Source of the DNA: Sphingopyxis flava
GTDB taxonomy: Bacteria > Pseudomonadota > Alphaproteobacteria > Sphingomonadales > Sphingomonadaceae
Length of the DNA stretch: 54,208 bases
Direction of reading: 5' to 3'
Assembly (NCBI RefSeq): GCF_900168005.1
Contig: NZ_FUYP01000021.1
Span: forward strand, 1-54,208
Positions 15,991 through 24,994 of the stretch are shown here, piece by piece. The translations under genes were made by a program, and so were the position numbers. The notes beneath the pieces are model-generated. The model was not told where the DNA came from. It saw nothing but the letters and a program-made list of their open reading frames with translations, and made no database searches. Positions within the stretch are counted from its first letter, which is position 1, and each line of letters opens with the position of its first letter.

Positions 15991-16787
15991 TGTCCGTCTA
16001 TGTCGTCGGCAGTGCCGCTGCGGGCACCGCCTTCCTCTCGCGCGTCAACTGTCATCTGAGCCGTTGCACGGGCGCTGCGCTGATAGGCATTGCCGTTCTG
16101 CTGAGCGCGCAGCCCGCCTGGGCCGATCAGACCATCATGGCGGCGGACAGCAGCCAGGTCGACTGCCAGGCGTCCGCCAAGGACCTGACGCGTATCAGCC
16201 TGGTCGAAGACGAGTTCGCGTCGGTCTCCAAGATCTCCACCGGCAATCCGACCGATGACTTCTCGGTCGTCAACGAGCCGGTCCGCGGCGACATCTACCT
16301 GTCCGTTCCCGACGGATTTGCCCGCCCGGCGCTCTCCTTCTTCGCCACGAGCAAGCGCGGCTATGTCTACAAGTTCGTCTGCCGGATCGGCGGCGACCAG
16401 GCCGCCCAGGTCTTCGTCTCCAATCCGGCGATCGCAAACGAACGCGCAGCGGAGAACGGTCCGGCCGAGAGGCTCGGGACCCACGATGCCGCGGTCGAGC
16501 TGGTGCAGGCGATGTATTCGAATGCGGTCGCCGACGGCTACGAGATGCGCCAGCGCGCCTTGCGGCCGGTCTATGTTGGCACCCTCAAGGTGCAGATGAT
16601 CGCGGAATATCGCGGTTCGGAGCTCAGCGGCAAGGTCCTGCGCATCGAGAACAAGGGTCCGTCAGAGGTCGAGCTGACCGAAGCGATGGTCGCTCCAGCG
16701 AGCGCCCTGGCCGTGTCGATCGCCGAGAGCAAGCTCGCTCCGGGCAAGGTCACCACCGCCTACCTCGTGTCCCAGAACGGAAGGTGA
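15987..16787 (+). CDS. traK: Conjugal transfer secretin-like protein TraK
   Basis: 266 residues with an unusually long N-terminal region before the signal hydrophobic core (TGAALIGIAVLLSAQPAWA). The mature protein is a VirB9-like beta-rich domain ending in the C-terminal motif QNGR. It contains LTRISLVEDEFASVSKI and VPDGFARPALSFFATSKRGY, typical of TraK. TraK with TraB and TraV forms the outer-membrane core complex. The ATG pair at 15987/15990 overlaps the traE stop; either may serve. Confidence 0.92.
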   Translation: MMSVYVVGSAAAGTAFLSRVNCHLSRCTGAALIGIAVLLSAQPAWADQTIMAADSSQVDCQASAKDLTRISLVEDEFASVSKISTGNPTDDFSVVNEPVRGDIYLSVPDGFARPALSFFATSKRGYVYKFVCRIGGDQAAQVFVSNPAIANERAAENGPAERLGTHDAAVELVQAMYSNAVADGYEMRQRALRPVYVGTLKVQMIAEYRGSELSGKVLRIENKGPSEVELTEAMVAPASALAVSIAESKLAPGKVTTAYLVSQNGR

Positions 16788-16791
16788 GGAC

Positions 16792-18117
16792 ATGGCATTA
16801 TTCGATTTCCTGAATCGCAAGCGTCCCGCTCTTGATGGGGCTTCGGACGAGGGCGTATCTCCTGTCGCCAGCGATCTCACCGCGAACGAAGCCGTTCGCC
16901 GCAAGCAGCGCCTGCTGCTGGCCGGGGTGGCGGGCGCCGGCCTGATCCTCTCCTCGTTCTGGATCTTCAGCGGCGATGAGAAGGGCGACAAGCTCGCCGA
17001 CGACGGCACGAGCGAGGTCACCGTTTCGACCAAGGACCTGGTGAACCGCAATCTCTCGCAGCAGGAGTGGATGGCGCTCTCGGAGAACCGCTTCCAGTCC
17101 ACCGAAAATCAGTTGAAGTCGATCGACGGCCAGAACCGCCGGCTGGAGATGCTGACCGCCCAGGTGGAGGCGCTCAAGGGCCAGAACCAGGCAATGCAGG
17201 CCGACGGCCAGCGCGTGCTGTCGGCCTATCAAGCCGAGAACGAGCAGCTGCGGCGGCAGATCAATGCGCGCCCGGCCGCCACGCCGCCCGCGCCCGGCCC
17301 GGCGGCGCTCTACGGCCCGAACGGACCGCAGGCTTACCAGCGTCCCGACGGTGCCCCAGGCGCCGCGGCGCGCGGACCGGTGGGCACCGCAAGCGAGGTG
17401 AAGCTTGTCAGCTTCAACACGGCGGAGACGGGGAACGCCACGCGGGTCGCCAAAGGCAACACCACCTACACGGACAGCGTCAATTATTTGCCGCCGAACA
17501 GCTTCGCGAGGGCGAAGGTGATCGTCGGCGTCGACGCGAGCGCCGGCGTGAACAGCCAGACCGACCCGCTTCCGGTGGTGCTCCGCGTTACGGGGCCCGC
17601 GCGTTCGGTCTATCAGAACGGCCGGCTGCTTACGACCAAGATCGAAGGCTGTCTCATCAACGGCGCGGCGCGCGGCGATCTTTCGAGCGAGAAAGTCTAC
17701 GTCAAGCTGCAAAAGATGACCTGCCCGCAGCCGGGCGGCCGCTACGCCGTGTCGGAGGTGAAGGGATTCATTGCCTTCGGCGGCAAGACCGGCGTGCGGG
17801 GAAGGGTGGTGTCCCGCGAGGGCTCGCTCGTCACCCAGGCGTTCCTGGCCGGGCTCGCCGGCGGCTTCGGCCGCGGCTTCTCCGCGAATGCCAACAGCGT
17901 GTTCCAGGGAACGAACATCACCACGAACGGGCAGCGCGACAAGCTTTCGACGGGCGAAATCCTCGAAGGCGGCTTTGGCGAAGGCGTCGCGCAGTCGGGC
18001 GACATGGTGTCGAAATATCTGATCGAGCGCGCCGAGCAATATCAGCCGGTGATCGAAATGCCGACCGGGATCGATGTCGAAATTGTTTTCTTGGAGGGTG
18101 TCTATGTCCGCAATTGA
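16792..18117 (+). CDS. traB: Conjugal transfer core protein TraB
   Basis: 441 residues. A cytoplasmic tail is followed by a membrane helix (LLLAGVAGAGLILSSFWIF, ~38-56) and a Gln/Asn-rich coiled coil (~95-150, ENQLKSIDGQNRRLEMLTAQ). A Pro/Ala linker leads into the VirB10-like domain with NYLPPNSFARAKVIVGVDAS, RVTGPARSVYQNG and the C-terminal EIVFLEGVYV. It spans the periplasm and couples inner-membrane energy to the outer core. Starts 4 bases after the traK stop. Confidence 0.93.
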   Translation: MALFDFLNRKRPALDGASDEGVSPVASDLTANEAVRRKQRLLLAGVAGAGLILSSFWIFSGDEKGDKLADDGTSEVTVSTKDLVNRNLSQQEWMALSENRFQSTENQLKSIDGQNRRLEMLTAQVEALKGQNQAMQADGQRVLSAYQAENEQLRRQINARPAATPPAPGPAALYGPNGPQAYQRPDGAPGAAARGPVGTASEVKLVSFNTAETGNATRVAKGNTTYTDSVNYLPPNSFARAKVIVGVDASAGVNSQTDPLPVVLRVTGPARSVYQNGRLLTTKIEGCLINGAARGDLSSEKVYVKLQKMTCPQPGGRYAVSEVKGFIAFGGKTGVRGRVVSREGSLVTQAFLAGLAGGFGRGFSANANSVFQGTNITTNGQRDKLSTGEILEGGFGEGVAQSGDMVSKYLIERAEQYQPVIEMPTGIDVEIVFLEGVYVRN

Positions 18118-18976
18118 TCGTGTCCGCTCGCTCACTCGGCGATCGCGCCTTCTGGTTGCGACCGGCGCGGCCCTGAGCGTCGCGGGCATCGCGCTGGCCG
18201 CAGATGTGGGCAGCGCCGAAAGCCAGGTGCAGGCGCTCCTGAAGGCGCGGTTACCCAAGACTGCCGTGAGTGCGATCGACTGCGGCAAAATTGCGGGCCT
18301 GTGCGAGATCACCGCGGGCGAGAACCTATTCTATGTCGACACCAGCGCCCGCTATCTGGTGATCGGGCGCGTCTATGACATGCAGACCCGTCAGGACATA
18401 ACGGCGGCGCGCCTGCTCGAGATGAACCCCGACATGCTGGTCGGCTCCTCCGCGCGGGCAAACGCGCTTGCCGCCGGCGGCGAGGAGGAGGCGGGCCAGC
18501 AGCTGGCGGCAGCACCTGCACGGCTCGAGCGGCCGGCAAGTCCCGCCAAGGCGCGAACGCTTTCGCTCTCGAGCCTGCCGAAGGATGGCGCGATCGTCTG
18601 GGGGAATCCGGCGGGCCCGACCGTCACGGTCTTTTCGGATTTTCGCTGCGGCTATTGCCGGGCGCTGACTGGCGTTCTCAAGGACATGAACGTGCGCGTG
18701 GTCGAGCGGCCGATCTCGGTGCTGGGAAGCCGGGATCTCGCCGACCGGGTTTACTGCGCCAAGAACCGCGAGGCTGCGCTCCATGCCGCCTATGCCGGGC
18801 AGCCGATAAAGGGCGAGGCTTCGTGCAACACGGCCGGCCTCGATGCGAACGAGGCCTTCGCGCAGCGGAACGGCCTCAATGGCACTCCCGTCATCGTGCG
18901 TAGCGATGGCGCGATGATCGAAGGATATCGCCCCCGGGCTTTCCTTGAAGCATGGCTTCGGGAGGCGCGGTCATGA
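18104..18976 (+). CDS. DsbC-like thiol isomerase
   Basis: 290 residues from the ATG at 18104, 14 bases inside the end of traB. Signal/anchor (RLLVATGAALSVAGIALAA), an N-terminal DsbC dimerisation-like domain with Cys-60 and Cys-67, an Ala-rich linker, then a thioredoxin fold with the active site CGYC (182-185) in VFSDFRCGYCRAL and a later NGTPVIVRSDG with the cis-Pro. It should shuffle disulfides in periplasmic transfer proteins; TraN, TraU and TraH here are Cys-rich. A DsbC gene between traB and traV is common in F-type systems. Confidence 0.9.
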   Translation: MSAIDRVRSLTRRSRLLVATGAALSVAGIALAADVGSAESQVQALLKARLPKTAVSAIDCGKIAGLCEITAGENLFYVDTSARYLVIGRVYDMQTRQDITAARLLEMNPDMLVGSSARANALAAGGEEEAGQQLAAAPARLERPASPAKARTLSLSSLPKDGAIVWGNPAGPTVTVFSDFRCGYCRALTGVLKDMNVRVVERPISVLGSRDLADRVYCAKNREAALHAAYAGQPIKGEASCNTAGLDANEAFAQRNGLNGTPVIVRSDGAMIEGYRPRAFLEAWLREARS

Positions 18977-19953
18977 GAAACGCTGCGTTGCATAGCCCCT
19001 GGCGCCGTCTCGGCGCGCCGCTGCTGCTTTCGACCGCTCTTGCGCTTGGAGGTTGCGCAGCGCTCGGCGGAAATGTGCGCGGCGACTTTTCCTGCGCTGC
19101 TCCTGATGGCGTCTGCGCGCCGAGCGCAACGATCGATGACCGCGCGCTTGCCATGATTACGGCAGATGCAGCTGAAGGGGTCGCGCTTCCGGCTGACGCT
19201 GCCCCGCGTTCCACCAGGGATCGGAGCCGTCTTGGCTCATCGAGGCGGACCGCCGCCACTGTCCCCGCCGATCCAGCCCGGACGCGCGAGAAGGTGCTCA
19301 GGATCGTCTTCCAGCCCTCCATCGACGAGCGCGGCCGCCTGCATGAGAAAAGCGCCATACATGCGGTCGTCGCGAGCGGTGAATGGCAGCAGAGCCTTGC
19401 GCAGACCGTCCCATCCAATGCGCGTCTGGACTACGCGCTAGGGGTCCCGGAGAGTCTGGCCGATGCCGTCGACCGCGTCGACCCGCCGGGTGGGTCGCCT
19501 GGTGTTGGGGATCCTGCTGCGCCGGATCCCGATGCCGTCGCTGCCGCGCGTGCGAGGAGAGGCGACCCGCTCGAGACAATCAAGGCGGATGTCGCCGCGC
19601 GGCTCGCGCAAAAGCAAAAAAGCCCAGCAGCCGCAGCCCCCGCGGATGGTGTTGCCCACGCACCATCCGTAACCGCCTCGCCGGCGCCCTTGTCCCCCTC
19701 TGGGGCGCCGGCGGGCGGCCATGCGAGGGAGCCGGCGGCTTCTGCGGCGCCGCCGACGACGATCTCTGCGGCGGGCGAAAAGGCCGTCGAACGGGTGAAA
19801 AGCGATCCCGCCTATCGGCAGATTGCCGGGTCCGCTGCGAAGGATGCGCGTGATGCCGCCGCTGATGGCACTCCCGTCGCCTCGAAGCCGAACCTATCTG
19901 CGCCGACCGTTCGCGCCGCGGACTTCCCCGCCTCAGTGCCGGAGGATCATTGA
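18973..19953 (+). CDS. traV: Conjugal transfer lipoprotein TraV
   Basis: 326 residues from the ATG at 18973, overlapping the previous stop by 4 bases. Lipobox LALGGC with the lipidated Cys at 28, then the TraV motif FSCAAPDGVCAPS with two Cys. The conserved part is short; the C-terminal ~150 residues are Ala/Pro-rich and disordered, and the protein is longer than the F TraV (~170). TraV is the VirB7-like lipoprotein that anchors the TraK/TraB core in the outer membrane. A segment at ~95-160 (VLRIVFQPSIDERGRLHEKS) is conserved in sphingomonad TraV-like proteins as far as I recall. Confidence 0.85.
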   Translation: MRNAALHSPWRRLGAPLLLSTALALGGCAALGGNVRGDFSCAAPDGVCAPSATIDDRALAMITADAAEGVALPADAAPRSTRDRSRLGSSRRTAATVPADPARTREKVLRIVFQPSIDERGRLHEKSAIHAVVASGEWQQSLAQTVPSNARLDYALGVPESLADAVDRVDPPGGSPGVGDPAAPDPDAVAAARARRGDPLETIKADVAARLAQKQKSPAAAAPADGVAHAPSVTASPAPLSPSGAPAGGHAREPAASAAPPTTISAAGEKAVERVKSDPAYRQIAGSAAKDARDAAADGTPVASKPNLSAPTVRAADFPASVPEDH

Positions 19954-19954
19954 G

Positions 19955-22546
19955 ATGGCGGGGAAGGGCGGCTTCTTCGAGAGCCTTCTTTCAGGGATCC
20001 TCGGCGACAGCCAGCGTCCCGATGCGGATCGGCCGGAGCTTGGCGTGCCCATGCTGGCCGACTGGCTCCCTTATCGCAGCTTCGACGCAAAGACGGGCGT
20101 GTTCTACAACAGCGCGTCGCGGGGCTTTGTGATCGAGGCAGCTCCCTTGATCGGTGCAGACGAACGGACAGGGGAGATCCTCACCCAGTTCCTTTCCGAA
20201 GCGATCCCCGCGCCGGGATGCCTGCAATTCCACCAGTGGATGAGTCCGCGCGTGTCCGAGCGTCTCTCGCGCTGGTATCTTCCGCGCTACTCGGCTCGCG
20301 GCGTCTACGAGCGCATGGCGAAGCACCGCATCGACTTCCTGACCGACGGGGTGTGGCGCTCGCTCTCCGCGGATGCGCCATTCTCGCTGCGGAACCACCG
20401 TGTGGCGATCTCCTACTCGACCCCGGAATCCTCGAGCGTGTCTGTCGAGGAAATCGTGGCGGTGATGGACGGTCTGATCTCGGCCCTCGCATCGATCAAT
20501 GTGCCGGCCCGCAAGATGGATCCGACCGACCTCATCGGGTGGATCGACGACATAACCTCGCCGACCACTGCGGCGGGGGAGGACGTCGTCAACTACAATC
20601 CGCTCGATCCGATTGCGGACCAGGCGGTGCGCCGGGATGTGGAGCTTCACATCGAGCCCGATCGCATGCTGCTCAGAACCGAGCGATTTCGGCCAACCGG
20701 GGCGACGGTGGACGAGGCGCCCGAGATCGGTGAGATTCTGCCGGACGTCTTCGACGTTCGCTCATTCTCGGTCCGGAACCTGCCGAGCCGCTGGGCGCCG
20801 TGGGATGTCGCCCGGCTCATTGGCGACATGTTCACCGACAAGCTCAGGATGCCATGTCCGGTCGCGACAAATCTGTGCGTCGAGTTCCCCGATCCGCTGG
20901 CATCGTCGAACAAGGCGAGCTTCAAGTTCATGCGCACCACGAGCCTTGCGGACTCCAAGTCGGCGCGCTTCCTGCCGCAGCTGCGCGAGCAAAGCCAGGA
21001 ATGGCGTTACGTCAACGACGAGCTGCGCCAGGGGCGCAAGCTGGTGCGTGTCTTCTTCAGCGTGACCTCCTTCTCGCCGAAGGGCAGGGGGGACGCCAAC
21101 GAACGCGTGCTCAAATCGGTTTATCGCGCAGCGGGCTGGGACCTGCTCGACGATCGGTACCTGCAGGTGATGGGCCTTTTGTGCGCCATGCCCATGACAA
21201 TGGCGAACGGGCTTGCACGCGACCTCGAGCGCATGAAGCGGATGCGCACATTGCTCACGACAACGGCGGCGAACCTGGCCCCGATCCAGGGCGAGTATCT
21301 CGGCGGCCAGGTGCCGCATCTCATGCTCATCGGTCGGCGTGGACAACCCTTCTTCTGGAGTCCGTTCGAGAATGCGGCGGGCAACCACAATGTCGCCGTC
21401 TTCGGCAAATCGGGGTCGGGCAAATCCGTGACGCTGCAGGAGCTCTGTGCCTCCCTTTGCGGTGCCGGCGCGCGCGTCGTCGTGATCGACGACGGTCGCT
21501 CCTTCGAGCACTCCGCCAAGCTCCAGGGCGGCGCGTTCGTCGAATTTACGATGTCGTCCGGCTTCTGCCTCAACCCCTTCAGCATGATCGATGAGGAGCT
21601 GGCCCGCAGCGACGAGGATTACCTGCTCGACTGCATGGCGATGCTCAAAGCCATCGTGAACCAGATGTCGCGCCACATCGACCGGCTGAACGATACCGAG
21701 CGTGGCCTCATCGACGGGGCCGTTAACAGCGTCTGGAGCGAAAAGGGACGCCAGGGCTCGATCGACGACGTGATCGCTGCGCTCGAAGCCACCGGAAATG
21801 GCCTTGCCATGGATCTTGGCATCGCCATGCGCCCCTTTTCGTCGGCAGGGACGTACGGGCGATTTTTCCAGGGCGAGGTATCGTTCGAACTGTCGGCGCA
21901 GCTCACGGTGTTCGAGCTCTCCGACCTTTCATCCCGCGAGGAACTGCGCAGCGTCGTGCTGACCGCGATCATGTTCATGTCGCAGCAGATGATGCGCAAA
22001 GTCGATCGTTCGGTCCCGAAGGCGCTGCTTCTGGATGAAGCGTGGCAGATGCTGCGCGGCGGTGCGATGGCCGATTTCATCGAGACCTATGCTCGCACCT
22101 GCCGGAAATATGGCGCGGCGCTGGTGACGGCGACGCAGTCCCTGAACGATTACTATAAGTCGGCCGGGTCCGTCGCGGCGCTGGAGAACTCCGACTGGTT
22201 CGTCATTCTCCAGCAGAAGCCCGAGACAATCGCGGACTTCAAGAAGCACGACCGCTTTGAGATGGACGACTATACCGACGCGCTGCTGCGGTCCTTGAAG
22301 ATCAACGGCCGCGAATATTCCGACATCCTTATCAAGGGCCCCGAGACCCTGGCCGTCGGCAGGCTGGTGCTCGATCCGTTCTCGGCCACCGTCTATTCGT
22401 CGAGCCCGGCTATCTACGCGGCGATCGAGGCGCTGGTCGCGCGAGGGCTAAGCATGGATGAGGCGATCGAACGGGTCGCCTTCCCCGGCAATCCGGAAAA
22501 GTGGGCGTCGCACGAGCAAGTCGACGTTGCCGAGGCGGCGGAGTAG
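19955..22546 (+). CDS. traC: Conjugative ATPase TraC
   Basis: 863 residues from the ATG at 19955, right after the traV stop. VirB4-type ATPase: Walker A GKSGSGKS at ~484-491 (NVAVFGKSGSGKSVTLQEL), Walker B LLLDEAWQML at ~690, then ALVTATQSLNDYY (motif with the conserved Gln). The N-terminal half is the TraC-specific domain that contacts the inner-membrane complex. Powers pilus extension. An earlier in-frame start at 19823 lies inside traV and is rejected. Confidence 0.95.
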   Translation: MAGKGGFFESLLSGILGDSQRPDADRPELGVPMLADWLPYRSFDAKTGVFYNSASRGFVIEAAPLIGADERTGEILTQFLSEAIPAPGCLQFHQWMSPRVSERLSRWYLPRYSARGVYERMAKHRIDFLTDGVWRSLSADAPFSLRNHRVAISYSTPESSSVSVEEIVAVMDGLISALASINVPARKMDPTDLIGWIDDITSPTTAAGEDVVNYNPLDPIADQAVRRDVELHIEPDRMLLRTERFRPTGATVDEAPEIGEILPDVFDVRSFSVRNLPSRWAPWDVARLIGDMFTDKLRMPCPVATNLCVEFPDPLASSNKASFKFMRTTSLADSKSARFLPQLREQSQEWRYVNDELRQGRKLVRVFFSVTSFSPKGRGDANERVLKSVYRAAGWDLLDDRYLQVMGLLCAMPMTMANGLARDLERMKRMRTLLTTTAANLAPIQGEYLGGQVPHLMLIGRRGQPFFWSPFENAAGNHNVAVFGKSGSGKSVTLQELCASLCGAGARVVVIDDGRSFEHSAKLQGGAFVEFTMSSGFCLNPFSMIDEELARSDEDYLLDCMAMLKAIVNQMSRHIDRLNDTERGLIDGAVNSVWSEKGRQGSIDDVIAALEATGNGLAMDLGIAMRPFSSAGTYGRFFQGEVSFELSAQLTVFELSDLSSREELRSVVLTAIMFMSQQMMRKVDRSVPKALLLDEAWQMLRGGAMADFIETYARTCRKYGAALVTATQSLNDYYKSAGSVAALENSDWFVILQQKPETIADFKKHDRFEMDDYTDALLRSLKINGREYSDILIKGPETLAVGRLVLDPFSATVYSSSPAIYAAIEALVARGLSMDEAIERVAFPGNPEKWASHEQVDVAEAAE

Positions 22547-22549
22547 GCC

Positions 22550-22909
22550 ATGGATGCCGCAGCGCACAGGAGGAATGGCGCGGACATCGCGGTCGGGCGA
22601 CAGCCCGCCCTGCGGAGCTTGCTCCATTTCTATCTGCACTTGATCGGCTTCACGGCATCGACGCTCTTGCTGACCTGGGGGCTGTTCGCGCTCTTCTTCG
22701 TGGCGCTCGGGGGTTTCTCGCTCGATGGGCTCATGCACCAGCTCAACAATTTGACGGCCCGCTACGTCGCCGCGTCTCCTGACCGCATCGCGTCATTCAA
22801 GAACATCTTCATCGCCGCACATCTCCTGATTGCCGCCGGACTGATCGTTCTGCGCCGCGAGAAGATCGTGCCTGCGGCCCTGCCCGAAGGAAAAGCTGAT
22901 CATGGCTGA
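22550..22909 (+). CDS. Small membrane protein of the tra operon
   Basis: 119 residues with two membrane helices (HLIGFTASTLLLTWGLFALFF, which continues ...VALGG, and NIFIAAHLLIAAGLIVL) and charged ends. Starts 4 bases after traC and overlaps trbI by 8 bases, so it is part of the operon. No F homologue recognised. Its place between traC and trbI suggests an inner-membrane accessory protein. Confidence 0.75.
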   Translation: MDAAAHRRNGADIAVGRQPALRSLLHFYLHLIGFTASTLLLTWGLFALFFVALGGFSLDGLMHQLNNLTARYVAASPDRIASFKNIFIAAHLLIAAGLIVLRREKIVPAALPEGKADHG

Positions 22910-23555
22910 ACAGACCGAGCTCGACCTGCCGTCCCCTGCGCCCCAACCGGCGGCCGCAGCGAAGCGCGCAATTTTCGCGGGCTTCTCGTCCGTTCAGATC
23001 GTCGCGGGCCTTCTGGTCATTGGTGTCCTGATATGGGGGATGTGGGTCACAAAGGCGCTGATCACGCCCAAGCAGGAGCGGATCGTTTCCGCGCGGCTGT
23101 CCTCGATCGTCGGCGAGTATGTCCAGGCACAAGCGCGCTCCACCTCTCCGCCGGCGCAAGTCGAGGCGGAGATGCGCAAGTTCATGGCATCGCTGGACAA
23201 GGAGCTCGAGCGGCGAAGCTCGGGCGGTGAGATCGTGCTCGTCGGGGAAGCCGTTCTCACGAAGAATGTCCCCGACATCACCGACAAGCTGAAGGAGGCG
23301 GTCTATGCATCCGGCGTTGCTCGGCCGAAGCAAGCATCGGCTCTGGAGCTTCAGCAGCTCGAGCAGCAGGCCATGCTCGCGGCACAGCCGCAGCAGCCCA
23401 TGACGGCGCAGCCCGCGGCGCCGGTCGGATACCCGGATCCCATGGCACCGGCGCCTATGATGCCCGGGGCGCCGGCCGCGTCAGCGCCCCAGTACGAGCC
23501 GCCGGCTGCCACCGTTTCAACCTTTGGAGGTCCCGATGGCAGCGGCGGTCAATGA
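22902..23555 (+). CDS. trbI: F-type conjugation protein TrbI
   Basis: 217 residues. One N-terminal membrane helix (VQIVAGLLVIGVLIWGMWV) is followed by the TrbI-type periplasmic domain (KQERIVSARLSSIVGEYVQA, GGEIVLVGEAVLTKNVPDI), then a ~75-residue Pro/Gln/Ala tail that F TrbI lacks. F TrbI is an inner-membrane protein affecting pilus retraction. Position between traC and traW matches F. Confidence 0.85.
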   Translation: MAEQTELDLPSPAPQPAAAAKRAIFAGFSSVQIVAGLLVIGVLIWGMWVTKALITPKQERIVSARLSSIVGEYVQAQARSTSPPAQVEAEMRKFMASLDKELERRSSGGEIVLVGEAVLTKNVPDITDKLKEAVYASGVARPKQASALELQQLEQQAMLAAQPQQPMTAQPAAPVGYPDPMAPAPMMPGAPAASAPQYEPPAATVSTFGGPDGSGGQ

Positions 23556-24072
23556 CGCGGCGAAGCGGGGCTGGCGACCGAACCCGAAGCTTTGGCTTCT
23601 GCTTGGCGCCTTCGTCGGCGGAAGCGTTGCCCTGACAGGGCTGGCAGATTGGAGCGACGACCACCTTTTCCTCGTCAATACGACGGACTCCCTGCCGAAC
23701 TGGGCCTTCCTCATCGAGCGGGGCCGCCTGCCTGCCAAGGGAGAGTTCATATTTTTCGATCCGCCGGCGAGCGCGCTGTTGCGCCGCCATTTTGGCGCCA
23801 GGCCAAGGATGTTTGGAAAGAAGGTCTATGCTGTCGCGGGAGACGTGATCGCGCATGACGGCATGACGGTAACGATCAACGGCGTTCCGACTGTTCGCAT
23901 GAAGCCCTTCACCAAGGCGGGCGAACGCCTTGTGCCCGGTGCGACGGGGGTCGTGCCCCCAGGCTGCTATTTCGCGGCGACGCCGCACAAGGACGGCTTC
24001 GACAGTCGCTATGCCGAGATCGGCTTTGTTTGCGGCCGGCAAGTCATCGGAACCGGGGAGCCGATCCTGTGA
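23536..24072 (+). CDS. S26 signal peptidase of TraF (RP4) type
   Basis: 178 residues from the ATG at 23536, overlapping trbI by 20 bases. One membrane helix (LWLLLGAFVGGSVALTGLA), then VNTTDSLPNWAF with the likely catalytic Ser of S26 peptidases and GKKVYAVAGDVI with the likely catalytic Lys. A Cys pair (GCYFAATP... FVCG) suggests a disulfide. RP4 TraF cyclises pilin; here the enzyme may trim the TraA leader or tail. True F plasmids have no such gene, but sphingomonad F-type systems usually do. Confidence 0.88.
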   Translation: MAAAVNDAAKRGWRPNPKLWLLLGAFVGGSVALTGLADWSDDHLFLVNTTDSLPNWAFLIERGRLPAKGEFIFFDPPASALLRRHFGARPRMFGKKVYAVAGDVIAHDGMTVTINGVPTVRMKPFTKAGERLVPGATGVVPPGCYFAATPHKDGFDSRYAEIGFVCGRQVIGTGEPIL

Positions 24073-24725
24073 AAGCTGTTCTGACAAGCGGTGCCGGCAT
24101 CGCTTCATTCGCGGCGGCCATGCTCCTCATCGGCCCTATCCCTGGCGAAGCCAGGGATTATGGCCATGTCGGCCAGGTCTTTCCCATCATCGAGCCGGAT
24201 CTGCTGGCGACGATCGAGGCGCGGCTGCGGCGGGCGGAGGGCAGCGGCGAGCTTGCCCGCATGAACGAGCAGTTTGCCAGAAGGGTCGAACAGAGAGTTC
24301 GCCGGCCCAAGCCTGTCGACGGGATCACTCCGGCGCGCATGGCGCGAAGCTGGGATTATGATCCGACCATCGCGATCGAGCGCGACATTCGGGACCAGAA
24401 GGGTAATCTGATTGCGGGTGCCGGTCATCGCATCAATCCGCTCGATTTCGTCGAGATAAAGCAGGACCTCGTCTTCGTCGACGGCGACGATGCGACGCAA
24501 CTCGCGTGGGCGACCTCGCGCTATACGGATCTCAAGGCCAAGATCATCTTCGTCAACGGTTCGCCGATCGATGCGATGACGGCGAAGAAGCGGCGCTTCT
24601 ATTTCGACCAGGAAGGCAAGCTCACTGCAACGTTCGGGATCGAGCATACGCCTGCGGTGGTCAGCCAAAACGGCAGGACGATGCGCGTTTCCGAGATCGT
24701 GCTGAAGCCAGGGAAGTCCGGCTGA
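24069..24725 (+). CDS. traW: Conjugal transfer protein TraW
   Basis: 218 residues from a GTG at 24069, overlapping the previous stop (GTGA). Signal peptide (VKAVLTSGAGIASFAAAMLL...GEA), then ARDYGHVGQVFPIIEPDLLA, the TraW N-terminal motif, and INPLDFVEIKQDLVFVDGDD with DLKAKIIFVNGSP. TraW is a periplasmic protein working with TraU and TrbC in pilus assembly. Confidence 0.92.
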   Translation: MKAVLTSGAGIASFAAAMLLIGPIPGEARDYGHVGQVFPIIEPDLLATIEARLRRAEGSGELARMNEQFARRVEQRVRRPKPVDGITPARMARSWDYDPTIAIERDIRDQKGNLIAGAGHRINPLDFVEIKQDLVFVDGDDATQLAWATSRYTDLKAKIIFVNGSPIDAMTAKKRRFYFDQEGKLTATFGIEHTPAVVSQNGRTMRVSEIVLKPGKSG

Positions 24726-24994
24726 TGGCGCTGTGGCTCGACATGCTCCGAACGCCGATGGCGGCGCCCGAGACGGCGAGGCTAAGGACCATGCGCCTGT
24801 CCTGGCTCGCTCTCTGCGTCACCCTGGCCGGCGCAGTGACTCTTCTCGACCAGCTGCGCGGTCGCATCGGCCGAGCCGCGCCCTGTTTGATCGCCGTGCT
24901 GCTCGCCACAGCGCTCGTGGTCACGGTCCTTTACCTTCGGGCGAAGCGGCGCGCCGACGCGGCGTATCTCGATCAACTGGCGGAGAGAGAATGA
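24725..24994 (+). CDS. Small two-helix membrane protein in tra operon
   Basis: 89 residues from an ATG overlapping the traW stop (TGATG), and overlapping the traU start by 4 bases. Two membrane segments (LSWLALCVTLAGAVTLL and APCLIAVLLATALVVTVLYL) with an Arg-rich loop and a charged C-terminus. No F counterpart recognised. The tight overlaps on both sides argue that it is real. Confidence 0.7.
   Translation: MALWLDMLRTPMAAPETARLRTMRLSWLALCVTLAGAVTLLDQLRGRIGRAAPCLIAVLLATALVVTVLYLRAKRRADAAYLDQLAERE

Noticed and set aside
16798..18312. 504-codon minus-strand open frame opposite traB
   Set aside because: Antisense shadow of traB and dsbC, with His/Arg/Ala-rich low-complexity composition and no domain.
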